Assembly: GCF_012489685.1 (NCBI RefSeq)
Contig: NC_080044.1
Coordinates: 62,668,732 to 62,732,731, forward strand
DNA: 64,000 bases
Direction: 5' to 3'
DNA from: Lotus japonicus
Lineage: Eukaryota; Streptophyta; Magnoliopsida; Fabales; Fabaceae
Each line of letters begins with the position of its first letter. Position 1 is the stretch's first letter. This document shows, one piece after another, positions 1 to 10,392 of the stretch. The position numbers and the translations under genes are program-made. Under the pieces are notes generated by a model, which did no database searches, was not told the origin of the DNA, and was given only the letters and a program-made list of their open reading frames with translations.

Positions 1-1512
1 TCACATACAGTGCAAAAAGTATGCTTATACACACACAGCTCAAACATGATGAATAAAAAGGAGCAAAATTTTAGAAATGAATATAAATTCAGGCTATCCT
101 AAGGTTCGTGAGTTTCTATAAATTATACCAAAATCTCGTTTAGAATGGCTTAACGCGCATGGATTTCTACAAATTATACTAAAATCTGGTTTAAAAAAAT
201 ACAAAAGCAGAAGGAGAACAAAAGAAAAAACATTACATAAGAATCAAAACATTACGTCTTCAATAATAATTTGTTAAAGGGTCTATGCAAAAATTTGTAA
301 ACTTTAGGATCAAAACACACAAAATAATGAAATTTAAGAATTCATGATTAAATTACGAACAAAGGATAAACTGAAATGACACAAATCATCAATCACAACA
401 TGATAAACTCTACTTCACGTAACATCATCTTACGGCATACCTCTATCCTGATCGCGACACGTGGCAAAGATAGAAATAGCAGCTATCAAATCTCTGCGTG
501 TCCATGGTAGCTTTGTGGACCCTCAGCACCAAATCAACTCCCTTTTCTTAGAATTAGCATTAAATAAATAATAAGATAAATTAAGATAAAATCAAGAAAT
601 AAACAACATAAATCATAATCAAATCTAAACTTTAAAAATGTACTAAATAAAGATAGATAAAAACTACCAAAATCTAGCAAGTCACAATAAAAAATCATAA
701 AATCCTGAATTAAATAAAAATATGAAAGTTCAATAAAAATTAAGTATTATACTCTATCAATAAATGTAAAATAAAATAAAATATTTCCCGGACGTAAAAT
801 TAAATAAATAATAATATAAAATTAAGAAATAAACAACCTAAATTCTAATCAAATCTAATATTTAAAATGGTATTAAATAAAGATAGATAAAAACTACAAA
901 ATCTAGCAAATCATAATAAAAACTCATAAAATCCTGAATTAATTAAAAATCCGAAAATTCAAGAAAAATTAATTTATATACTCTAAAAATAAATCTAAAA
1001 TAAAATAAAATATTTCCTGGAATTAAAATTAAATAAATAATAAGATAAAATAAAATAAAATAAAGAAATAAACAACCTAAATCCCAATCAAATATAATAT
1101 TAAAAAATGTACTAAATAAAATAGATAAAAACTAACAAAATCTAGCAAATCACAATAAAAACTCATAAAATCCCGAATTAATAAAAAAATCGAAAATTCA
1201 ATAAAAATTAATTTATATATTCTAAAAATAAATTAAAAGACCAAATCTTATCTTTTAAAATAATATGAATCAATTATTTTAGAATATATAAAATTAAAAC
1301 ATATATCAATTGAAAATTATATCTTCTAAAATAATATCAATTAATTAGTTTAGAATATATAAAATTAAAACATATATTAATTGAAAATTATACCCTCTAA
1401 CAAATTGACATGTGGGATAATTTTTATGAGAATTAATCTGGTGCTGACACGTCACTAAGAATTAATCTGGTGCTGACACGTCACTATGAAAGTTCTTCTT
1501 TTCTAATATATA
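1..1512. repeat. AT-rich dispersed repeat with three ~230-bp tandem units
   Basis: Very AT-rich DNA with no credible gene. Three imperfect tandem units are visible, anchored by the recurring block AACAACCTAAAT at about 603, 833 and 1071. Each continues through GATAGATAAAAACTA, ATCTAGCAAATCACAATAA and ATAAAATCCTGAATTAA. The same units recur at 3300-3756 and 26570-27120. The right edge (about 1430-1512) carries a duplicated GTGCTGACACGTCAC motif and ends in TCTAATATATATATTGA. A matching end is found at 27190-27243. Read on the minus strand that edge begins TCAATATATA, compatible with a Helitron 5' end (TC), but no autonomous gene is present, so the class is uncertain. Confidence 0.55.
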
Positions 1513-3199
1513 TATTGATAAATATTTTGAAAAACACAGAAGTTAATAAACCAAAAGCTTTAAGTTTTGCATATGTGAGGTATAACTGAATTTTGTTTGT
1601 GAAGATGTTCGTGTTGCATAAAAAGTAATGCTTTTGTGTTTTATATATGTAACAATAAATAAATATATAATTATTGTTTAAATTATTAAAAATACATTTT
1701 AAGTTATAGAAAAAATGTTTTTTTTTAATTCGTACAAATTTTCATTTTTCTTGTAAACTGTTCCTCCCCTTGAGATCTCATAACTCTAATTTGTTAGCAC
1801 TAAAAATTTAGGTCATAATTTTATAGTACATATGTATTAATAATTTTTATTCCTACTTTTCTTCTTATTATCAACTATTATAGTTATATACATATATAAA
1901 TATACACTCTTACAATTTTGAAAACAATACTAAAATTAATTATATTAAATTTTTTCTATTTAAATAATATCAATCAATTAGTTTAGAATATAAAGGTTGT
2001 TTAAAAAAGTATAATGGTACTTTTTCTCACGTAGGTAGTATTATAGTAGTTTAAAATTAAAACATATCAATTGAAATTTATTCGTAAATACAAACAACAA
2101 CCGCTTTTAGGTTTCAGAAGGGTAAGCAATAGAAAATTGTGTGCATCTCCAAAACAAATCTTTCAAGTATTTTTACGGTTAAATTTGCTCTTGTGTTTGA
2201 GGCTAGGCATGGATCCATACCTTGGTTTATATAAATTTGACATGCTAAAAATACTATTTGTTGCGATTCTTACCTGTTGAAATTAAGAAACTGACACAGA
2301 TAATCATTTAATAAAACAACTCCACAACACAATTTTTATGTATATTTACTCCTAAAGTCATTAGAAAAACTATAAAAAATTTACTTAAATTATATATGCA
2401 ATGTTATTTTCTTATTATATTTGACATTAAAGCATTTCCATGATAAAATGTTCTTTCCCGTAAGAGCTTTTTGCCCTGTAATTTGAACAACATAAAATAA
2501 AAATAGACTATATTATTATGTAGAAAATGTTTAATATGAAGTTACATTGTAAAATAGTGACATCTTATTAAAATTTATTTTTCTAATAATTTTACATGAA
2601 TTTTCATGTAAAATGTTCATCCCTGTGACAACTCTTAACCCTATAGTTTAACTTAAACAAAAATACACTATATATATGTATTAATGTTTTCTAATCTCCG
2701 CACGACACATTTTAATCATCAAATTATCATGCCTTTATATTTATTTCCTTTTAAAACTTTCAAAAAGTTATGAAAAAAGTAATGACATTATATTTATTTT
2801 TTATTTACAACTCATAGGAATTAGATTTCGACCTATGAGTTCAAACAATCACTTTTTATCTATGTGTTGCACGAAGAACTTTCTCTTGTGCTTAAGACAT
2901 GTTCAATACCATACGTTAGCAATATTTTCATATAGTAAAGGACATACTTAATGAGAGATATATAATGCTACATAATGTGCCCCTCTAATTTGATTTCTCT
3001 CTATTTTTAGCTCATCTCGTCCTAGTAATAAGTAACTACTATAATAGCATCTAACTAACCTAGCAGTCTTTGATTAATTTCCCATTATGTTACATCCTTA
3101 CATGAGTTTGAAAATCTAAGTAAACACACTTCTCTTAGGTGATAAATGGAAACAATATAGAAACAACCGCAATCCGCAGCTATGAGAAACTCTGCCAAA
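1513..3199. other. AT-rich intergenic DNA, no gene seen
   Basis: No ORF here has a recognisable domain, credible codon use or splice structure. A 69-codon ORF near 2071-2280 sits in AT-rich sequence and is judged accidental. Confidence 0.6.
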
Positions 3200-3790
3200 T
3201 TCACCTAGCAACCATTAAATCTCTGTGTGTCCATGGTAGCTCTGTGGACCCTTAGCAGCAGATCAGCTCCCTTTTCCTAGAATTAACATAATAAAATTAA
3301 GAAATAAACAACCTAAATCCTAATCAAATATAAAATTTAAAAAGGTAATAATTAAAGATAGATAAAAACTACAAAAATCTAGCAAATCACAATAAAAACT
3401 CATAAAATCTTGAATTAATTAAAAATTTGAAAATTCAATAAAAATACCATAAAAATTAATTAATACTCTAAAAATAAATAATAAGATAAATTAAAATAAA
3501 ATCATGAATTAAACAAACTAAATCCTAATCAAATCTAAAATTTAAAAATGTACTAAATAAATATAGATAAAAAATACCAAAATCTAGCAAATCACAATAA
3601 AAACTCATATAATCCTGAATTAATTAAAAATCCTAAAATTCAATAAAAATATCATAAACAGGAATTAATACTCTAAAAATAAATAAAAAATAAATGAAGA
3701 TAAAATTAAGAAATAAACAACCTAAATTCTAATCAAATCTAAAATTTAAAAATGTCTTTTTTTATGAGAATTAGGCTGAGAATGACACGT
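3200..3790. repeat. Second block of the ~230-bp AT-rich repeat family
   Basis: Contains at least two further full units (block AACAACCTAAATCCTAATC near 3308 and a variant near 3514) and a partial one (near 3716). It starts with a unique-looking segment (3205-3290) that is also present at 500-560. On the minus strand both copies keep a short open block reading roughly DLLLRVHRATMDTQRF / DLVLRVHKATMDTQRF in the same frame. The block ends in TTTTTTATGAGAATTAGGCTGAGAATGACACGT-like sequence, a motif repeated at 26811-26845. Confidence 0.5.
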
Positions 3791-4188
3791 AAATTTTTTT
3801 TTGTAATAAAAACAATATAATGAATAAGGTCATTGAGATAAGAATATAAAGAGGATAAATGTCGACGAAGAGTAACAGTCGAAACCTTTTTTTAAAACAT
3901 AAATGTTTATCATATTTGATATATTTCATTATTTCTAACACAATATAAATTGCATGATTTAATTCTACAACTTGAGTCAAACTCAAGAAATCAATAGAAG
4001 TTCAGTTACATCTTTTTCCTAATAAATATCAACACTCATCTCCAATCTCCAATGTATCGGATAAAAATAGAATCTACAATAAATCATCTTTATAAGGGAC
4101 AAAGTTGAATGCGATTATGATAAAAAAAACTAATAATCAAAGTTAATCATAAAGTTAAAAAAGCATTAGAAGAAGACTAATAACACAC

Positions 4189-4361
4189 CTTGCATAGTAG
4201 GCAGCAATGACATCTAAATACACAGAGTGAATCCATCTAGGAGAAGTGCTGTGAAACGCCACATTCCAAAACTGTACATGCTTAATCATGAATTTATACT
4301 AACCCTCCATGGCGTTCAATGGCCACCCTGTGTACTCCTTCCAAACATCTTTCACAAATAT
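4189..4361 (-). pseudogene. Two exon-like blocks of an unidentified gene
   Basis: Two open blocks on the minus strand are bounded by plausible splice signals. The first (4361-4304) follows a pyrimidine-rich TTTTCAG acceptor, reads IFVKDVWKEYTGWPLNAMEG and stops at G|GTTAGT. The second (4271-4189) follows TACAG, reads FWNVAFHSTSPRWIHSVYLD and on through VIAAYYA, and stops at AG|GTGTGT. The phases of the two blocks as drawn do not join perfectly, so at least one boundary is wrong or the locus is decayed. I do not recognise the protein. They lie just downstream of an ELP2-like exon on the same strand and could be part of the same captured or decaying segment, or belong to another gene. Confidence 0.3.
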
Positions 4362-4489
4362 CTGAAAATTCAAAAGCCCCCCTCCCTAATCAGCACACAA
4401 AAAAAACCATCAAGCATAAAAAAAAACACATTTTTGAAGAAAATAATAAAATTACTCAACAACATTTATGTCAAATACTTACACAATTA

Positions 4490-4601
4490 TCAACTTACAC
4501 AATTATCAGCACCACATGAAGCAAGTTGCATACTCGAGTGATCTTCCTCATTTTTCCTCCATGCCAATCGGTTCACAATAGAGGCATATAGGGGAGGAGA
4601 T
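4490..4601 (-). pseudogene. ELP2: ELP2-like last exon, main part (disrupted by SIRE-1)
   Basis: On the minus strand the sequence directly outside the SIRE-1 5' LTR is open and reads PLYASIVNRLAWRKNEEDHS, followed by SMQLASCGADNCVS and a TGA at 4492-4490. The VNRLAW and SCGADNCV blocks match the extreme C terminus of plant Elongator complex protein 2, a WD40 scaffold of the Elongator tRNA/transcription complex; this is recognition from memory. The exon's first bases lie 21.7 kb away at 26300-26294, after a TACTAAT...CAG acceptor-like sequence, so the copia element has split the exon. The normal end (VRVFEV-like) is missing: the sequence diverges after CV, next to a duplicated GATAATTGTGTAAGT. 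No other ELP2 exon is visible, so this is a fragment rather than a working gene. Confidence 0.5.
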
Positions 4602-5830
4602 TGTAAGATCAAGTTTTGATCAGTGGTTGCATCTCTATATTTTGATGATTACAATTAAGGTTTGTGATGATGAAAAATTGTGGTACCCTAACGTTTGTCT
4701 TTTTTAGTTGTGACAAACATGTTCTGATTCTGACCCAAGCATATCCATTCAGAAGATAAAGACCCAAGGGTAACCAAAAGAGAGTTCTTAAGCTTACCGT
4801 GTTCGCTCAGAACAGTGGCAAAACCTTCAGAAGTTCTGAAGATAGAAGCTCTCAAGTGGTTCTGAAGAACCGGAGTCAGAAGTTCTGATGACCAGATGTT
4901 TCAGATGGAACGGTCCAGAAGCATAAGACTCAAGTTCTGAAGACCCGTAAGAAGTTGGCTCTGAAGACCCAAGCTATTCTAGCTCTGGCATTCAGAAGTT
5001 CTGAGGAACTTGTCCAGCTGCAGAAGTTGCACGGTCAGAGGATCCAAGCTTCCGAGTGACTATGATCAGTTGCTTCACCTACGTTCATCTGAAGCACCCC
5101 AGATCATAAGTCAGCTGGTGAAAGGACAGGTCACTGTCGTAGTACAATTCATAGCCTGCCCGCCACCTACCTCATCAGTCTAGCAATCTGTTTTTACAGG
5201 ATTGCCACTCCAACGGACAAAACCCTAGCAACGGCTACATCAAAGGCCTTGGAGTATATAAGGACTGAAGATAGAAGAAAGAAGCTAAGAAACTTTGCTG
5301 ATATTATTGAATTCATTCTAAACTTCTCTTAGCAGTATTTCTTCATTGTTCTTGAACATCTGAGTTTACCATTAGCTTTTCAGAAGCACTTCTTGTAAAC
5401 CCAAAACCTTTTACAATCACATTGTAAAGTTCCTTAAGAGACCAAGGTTGGTCGGATCTTGAGAGGACTGAATCAAGTTTGGTTCAGTGTTAAGCTAGTC
5501 TTGAGAGGATCGGTTGATCAGCTTCTTGAGAGGATACTAGTGAGAAAATCATTGTATTGTTAGTCACTTTGCAGGTTGCAAGTGCAGTTGTAACATTCAT
5601 TGATTTTAGTGAATTGCCTTCATTTGAGGAAGGAAGAAATCACCTTCACGGGTGGATTGGATTAACTTGAGCTTTTATCTCAAGTGAACCAGAATAAAAT
5701 ACTTGTGTGCTCTTCTTGTTTATCTTTAGCATCGAGTTCTTATATTTAAGTTTGTCAAAACTTAAAAAGGGGAATCTTTTGTTCAAAACTCTATTCAAAC
5801 CCCCCATTTCTAGTGTTTTTCGCACCTTCA
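4602..5830 (+). repeat. SIRE-1 5' LTR
   Basis: Begins TGTAAGATCAAGTTTTGATC and ends CGCACCTTCA; the PBS starts two bases later. U3 is rich in AGAAG/TTCTGA words, including three copies of the palindrome TCAGAAGTTCTGA (4827-4839, 4876-4888, 4992-5004). A TATA box lies at 5255-5261. Confidence 0.92.
5255..5261 (+). promoter_or_regulatory. TATA box of the SIRE-1 5' LTR
   Basis: TATATAA in the context GGAGTATATAAGGAC, about 570 bp before the LTR end, is the obvious core promoter for element transcription. The identical box occurs in the 3' LTR at 25717-25723. Two AACGG-containing motifs (CTCCAACGGACA and AGCAACGGCTA) lie 20-50 bp upstream. Confidence 0.7.
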
Positions 5831-5832
5831 AT

Positions 5833-5844
5833 TGGCATCAGAGC
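5833..5844 (+). other. SIRE-1 primer binding site (initiator tRNA-Met)
   Basis: TGGCATCAGAGC follows the 5' LTR after two bases. It matches the complement of the plant initiator tRNA-Met 3' end (TGGTATCAGAGC) with one mismatch (T to C). SIRE-2 keeps the perfect 12-mer at 39467-39478. Confidence 0.85.
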
Positions 5845-5907
5845 TCCGGTTCTGATTTTAACACCTCACAGTGTTCAGTGATCCAGAACCTTGTGTGAAA
5901 AACAACG

Positions 5908-7803
5908 ATGGCTGCCAACACTTCCGCCGACAACAACAACAACAACACAAACAACCATCTTAGAGCTCCAGTCTTTGATGGTGAAAAGTTTGAGTACTGG
6001 AAAGACAGAATAGAGAGTTATTTCCTTGGCACTGACCCAGATCTTTGGGATATGGTCATGGAAGGCTATACTGATCCAGTAGATGCTGCATGAGTGAAGA
6101 TCCCGCGTACTGAAATGACTGACGCTCAGAAGAAGCGTTTCAAGGATCATCACAAGGCGAAGTCCATGCTGTTCAGTTCAATATCATATATTGAATATGA
6201 AAAGATATCTGACAAAGAAACAGCAAAATCCATCTTTGACTCCTTGGTCATGACGCACGAAGGAAATGAAGAAGTCAAGGAGACTAAGGCTCTTGCTCTC
6301 GTACAACAATATGAGCAGTTCAAGATGGAATCTGGTGAGACCATTGAGGAGATGTACTTAAGGTTTCAAACTCTGATTGCTGGAATCAGAGTGCTAGACA
6401 AGAGCTGCTCTACTGGTGATCATGTCAAAAAGATCATCAGAAGCTTTCCTAAGGAATGGATGGCCTTTGTCACTGCTCTGAAGCTTTCCAGGAAACTGGA
6501 CTCCTTGAAGCTAGAAGAGCTTGTGAGTCATCTCAGAAGCCATGAGATTGAACTCAAAGAGCACAAGCCGCAAAGGAAAGACAAATCCATTGCTCTCAAG
6601 TCAAAACCTGACAAGGCAAAAGCTTTTCAGGCAGAAGAGGAAGATTCCTCTGAAGAATCATCATATGCATCTGGTGATGAAGAGCTATCTCTTTTCACAA
6701 AGAGACTGAGCAAGCTCTGGAAGAACAGGAAAAGCAAGGGCAAAGGACCAAGCAGAAGTAAAGGAAGATTTGAATCTTCATCTGGTCAGAAGAAGTCCTC
6801 TGGGAAGGAAGTCACCTGCTACGAGTGCAAAGAACCTGGACACTACAAGAGTGACTGTCCCAAGCTGAAGAAGGACAAGAAACCAAGAAAGTTCTTCAAG
6901 AAGAAGGCCCTTGTGACCTTTGATGCGACTGACTCTGATGAAGCTGAGTCAGAAGAAGATGAAGATGTGCAAGGTCTGATGGCTACCACCAGCAAAGAAG
7001 CTGAAGCACTGGATGATCTGATAGCTTCAGAAGTAGACTCAGACTCTAAGAATGACGATGAGGTATTCTCTAAATTTTCTTCATCTGAGCTAAGAACTGC
7101 TTTATCTGAAATAATGGAGAAACATGATGTGCTTTTAAAGAAACATAAAGAGCTTAAAAGAGATTATGCTATTAAAACTAGTACATCAGAAGTTCATGAG
7201 AAGTCAGTCTCTGGACTTATTGAAGAGAACCATTCTCTTAAATATGAAAACTCTGTTCTTCATGCTAAAAATGTCATGCTAGAAGATCAAATTGCATCAT
7301 CTGATATTAAGCATGAAACTCTCTATGAGAAAGCGTTCCAAAGGTTCCTAGCCGAAGGCATAGACAGAAGTCTTATGGCTTCAATGATCTATGGCGTAAG
7401 CAGAAATGGGAACAAGGGTATTGGCTACTCCCAACCCATGAGAGGTGAGCCATCTGAGCCTAAACGCAAACCTTTGCATGAGCATTTTGTTCCCGCTGGA
7501 ACTGTCATTCCAGAAAAGGTTACACCCAAGGTGGTAAAACCAAAGGGAAAATTCAAACTTGATATGTCTATATATTATAATCAAGTTCCCATGCATTATC
7601 CTCCTGCTGCACCCAAAGTTCTTGGAACTTATGGGAAAACTAACAAGAAAGGACCCAAGACATGGGTACCTAAGACAACAATGATTCCTGTTGCAGACAT
7701 CTTATGCAGCTCAGTTAAGACACCTGTCATAGTACCTCGACAGTGGATGCTCACGACACATAACGGGCATAAGGTCTATATTCCAAAAACTGACGCCACT
7801 TAA
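5908..7803 (+). pseudogene. SIRE-1 gag (nucleocapsid), broken
   Basis: Gag of a copia element, which would form the virus-like particle and package element RNA. The start codon at 5908 opens with MAANTSADNNNNNTNNHLRA. An in-frame TGA at 6091-6093 (GGA in SIRE-2) ends the first 61 codons, and the same frame then runs open for 569 codons. It has the UBN2/retrotrans_gag fold region (EEMYLRFQTLIAGIRVL), a lysine-rich basic stretch, and a CCHC zinc knuckle CYECKEPGHYKSDC at about residues 242-255 of the second block. An acidic segment and a coiled coil follow. In SIRE elements gag is usually fused in frame to pol; here the frame ends at 7803 because the protease start is damaged. The single TGA is the only break seen in gag itself. 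Confidence 0.88.
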
Positions 7804-8767
7804 GTCTGGAGGAGACGTTGGCTTTGGAGGAAACCAGAAGGGCAAGATCATTGGAAAAGGTTCCATAGGAGATGGAAAAACTCCAGTTATCAATGATGTA
7901 CTTCTGGTGGAAGGGTTACTGCACAACTTGCTCTCCATAAGCCAAATAGCTAACAAAGGTTATGATGTGATCTTCAATCAAACGTGCTGCAAAGCTGTCA
8001 GTCAAACAGATGGATCTATTCTATTTTCTGGGAAGAGAAGAAATGATATCTATAAAATCAACTCTTCTGAACTGCTATATCAGAAGGTCAAGTGTCTCAT
8101 GTCTGTTAATGATGAGCAATGGGTCTGGCACAGACGCCTAGGGCATGCAAGTCTCAGGAAGATTTCACAACTTAGCAAGCTTAACCTCGTCAGAGGACTG
8201 CCTCATCTGAAGTTCTCATCAGAGGCTCTGTGTGAAGCTTGTCAGAAGGGAAAATTCACCAAGAAGCCCTTCAAAGCAAAGAATGTGGTATCTACAACAA
8301 AACCCCTTGAGCTACTTCACATTGATCTCTTTGGACCAGTGAAAATTGAATCCATTGGAAGAAAGAAGTATGGGTTAGTCATTGTGGATGACTACAGCCG
8401 GTGGACATGGGTAAAATTCTTAAGGCATAAGGATGAAACACACACTACGTTTGCAAACTTCATTACCCAAGTTCAGAAAGAGTTTCAAACCTTAGTGATT
8501 ACTGTCAGAAGTGATCATGGTGGAGAATTTGAGAACAAAGCCTTTGAAGAATTGTTTAACTCTCAAGGAATCTCTCACAACTTCTCCTGTCCTCGCACTC
8601 CTCAACAAAATGGAGTTGTTGAAAGAAAGAATAGAACTCTTCAGGAGATGGCTCGCACTTCTGGGCAGAAGCGGTCAGCACTGCATGTTACATCCAGAAC
8701 AGAATCTTTATTAGACCAATTCTGGAGAACACTCCTTATGAGCTATGTAAAGAAAGACAACCTGATA
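7742..8767 (+). pseudogene. SIRE-1 protease remnant and integrase N-terminal and core domains, broken
   Basis: Protease and integrase of the copia polyprotein. The frame starting GCSRHITG shows the retropepsin flap neighbourhood, but the residues just before it, including the catalytic Asp-Ser, are missing. The junction CAGTGGATGC is what a deletion between two short AGTGG repeats would leave, and it also shifts the frame relative to gag. From 7907 the frame is open for 309 codons. It has the GAG-pre-integrase zinc motif (H75, H80, C109, C112 counted from the Met at 7907) and the integrase triad D140 (LLHIDLFGP), D203 (SDHGGEF) and E239 (NGVVERKNRT). A short internal deletion after EMART shifts the frame, and the gypsy element then interrupts the integrase at 8768. 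Coding resumes at 18970. Confidence 0.88.
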
Positions 8768-9299
8768 TGTAACACCCCGGTTTCTCAACTGAGGAGTCAC
8801 ATTAGTAACCTAACAAGTCTAAGGACTATTTCGTAATCCTAAGAAAACACAATATATTTTTTTTCCTTTTCGAAACAGCTGAACATAATTGAATATACAA
8901 CATAGACTTCATTCAACAACCCGTTCCCGATATAATAATAAAAGTGTCTTACATCATCATGAACAAGTTCCCAAAAAATGTACGCTCACTTAGACAAGTG
9001 GCGAATATAAGGTTTAAACAACAGAGTTTTCAGAAGGAAAAAGAAACTCAGACATAGTCCACCAAAAAGGAAGAAGCAACTGCTTCATCCACCTCTACTC
9101 GACCGTCCACGGTCACGGTCTCCAACTCGAACAGCTAAGCTTCAGCGGAAGGCTCTCCATCGCCTAATAGCATTTAGGCGCCCAAACAACAAGTAGCAAA
9201 TAGAAAGGGTTAACTCCATGCAACTACCATGTATAAAAGAGAAAATCATGTTATTCGAATTTAATTACCTAGCATGGTAAATAACCTAGCAACATAACT

Positions 9300-9587
9300 C
9301 AACTCATATATCAACATGCTAACATAGATTAACTCAGATAATAATAACCTCAACAATGTAACATCAAATCAGATATCAATAAACCAATAACTAAAAACTC
9401 ATATATCAACATGTTAACATAAATTAACTCAGATAATAATAACCTCAACAATGTAACATCAAATCAGATATCAATAAATCAATAACTAAAAACTCATATA
9501 TCAACATGTTAACATAGATTGACTCAGATAATAATAACCTCAACAATGTAACATCAAATCAGATATCAATAAACCAATAACTAAAAT
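9300..9587. repeat. Three 96-bp tandem repeats in gypsy LTR
   Basis: The unit begins AACTCATATATCAACATG and ends CAATAAACCAATAACTAAA. Three consecutive near-identical copies start at about 9300, 9395 and 9491; the same three are in the other LTR at about 16180-16467. Confidence 0.85.
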
Positions 9588-9659
9588 CCAACAACATAGG
9601 GTTAGGTGTTAGTTCCCTATCATTCAACTATATGCTTCTACCAAAATGGATCGATCAGC

Positions 9660-9890
9660 AACGTCTCTCAAGACGGGACAATCACGCAGGACCACACCCA
9701 CCTCATTGCCTCTTAACGCCACTCCGGAAGGGACAATCGCGTGGGACCACACCCACCTCATCGCCACTTTAGAACATCTCGAAAGATGGGACAATCCCGC
9801 GGGACCACACCCACCTCATTGCCAATTTATAACGCCCCGAAAGACGGGACAATCACGTGGGACCACACCCACCTCATCGCCACTTTAGAA
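9660..9890. repeat. ~56-bp tandem repeats in gypsy LTR
   Basis: Four imperfect units carry GGGACAATC(A/G/C)CG..GGACCACACCCACCTCAT. They are more GC-rich than the surroundings and create spurious open frames. The counterpart in the second LTR is 16550-16770, and a five-unit version is in the solo LTR at 30015-30290. Confidence 0.8.
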
Positions 9891-10392
9891 CCAAAGCCTA
9901 TATGCCAAGTCAGTCAACAACAACAGTCTCAAATCCAACATTCAAATCAAGGTAACCACATGTTATTCATAACCTCAACGAACATAAATCAATTCAATGC
10001 ATACCAACTCAGTTCAATGACAGAAACCAGTAAACGGCCGAAGCCTCTCAGAAAACGGAGACACACGTCTCAATAAGTTTACTCGGCCGAAGCCTTCAGA
10101 AAACATTTGGCACAAACCTCAGAAATAGTCAACATAAGCAAGCATACAACATAGCAAGCATAATAATCATAATCATCTGTCAATCAATATAAACATCTTC
10201 ATCTCAAACGCATGCAGTGCGATAAAAGCAGGCAGGACTCAAAGACGCGCTAAAACCGAGTTACCCTTACCTTCGTGAGTAGAAGTTGGGAATGGAAGTT
10301 GTGAACCTAGAACAAGGAAACACAATCATCAACACAAGCTTCACTAGAAGCAACACGATCTAACAATACTAATCGAAATCGTAAAGATACGA

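Noticed and set aside
2071..2280. 69-codon plus-strand ORF
   Set aside because: AT-rich background, no homology, no splice or promoter context.
4810..5010. Heat-shock elements in the SIRE LTR
   Set aside because: GAA and TTC blocks are separated by one base (GAAGTTC, TTCTGAA), not two as required, so the pattern is better described as a palindrome.
9646..10076. Open frames rich in PHPPH / TTPTSLPL
   Set aside because: They arise from the ~56-bp tandem units in the gypsy LTR, occur in all LTR copies in different frames and have no domain.
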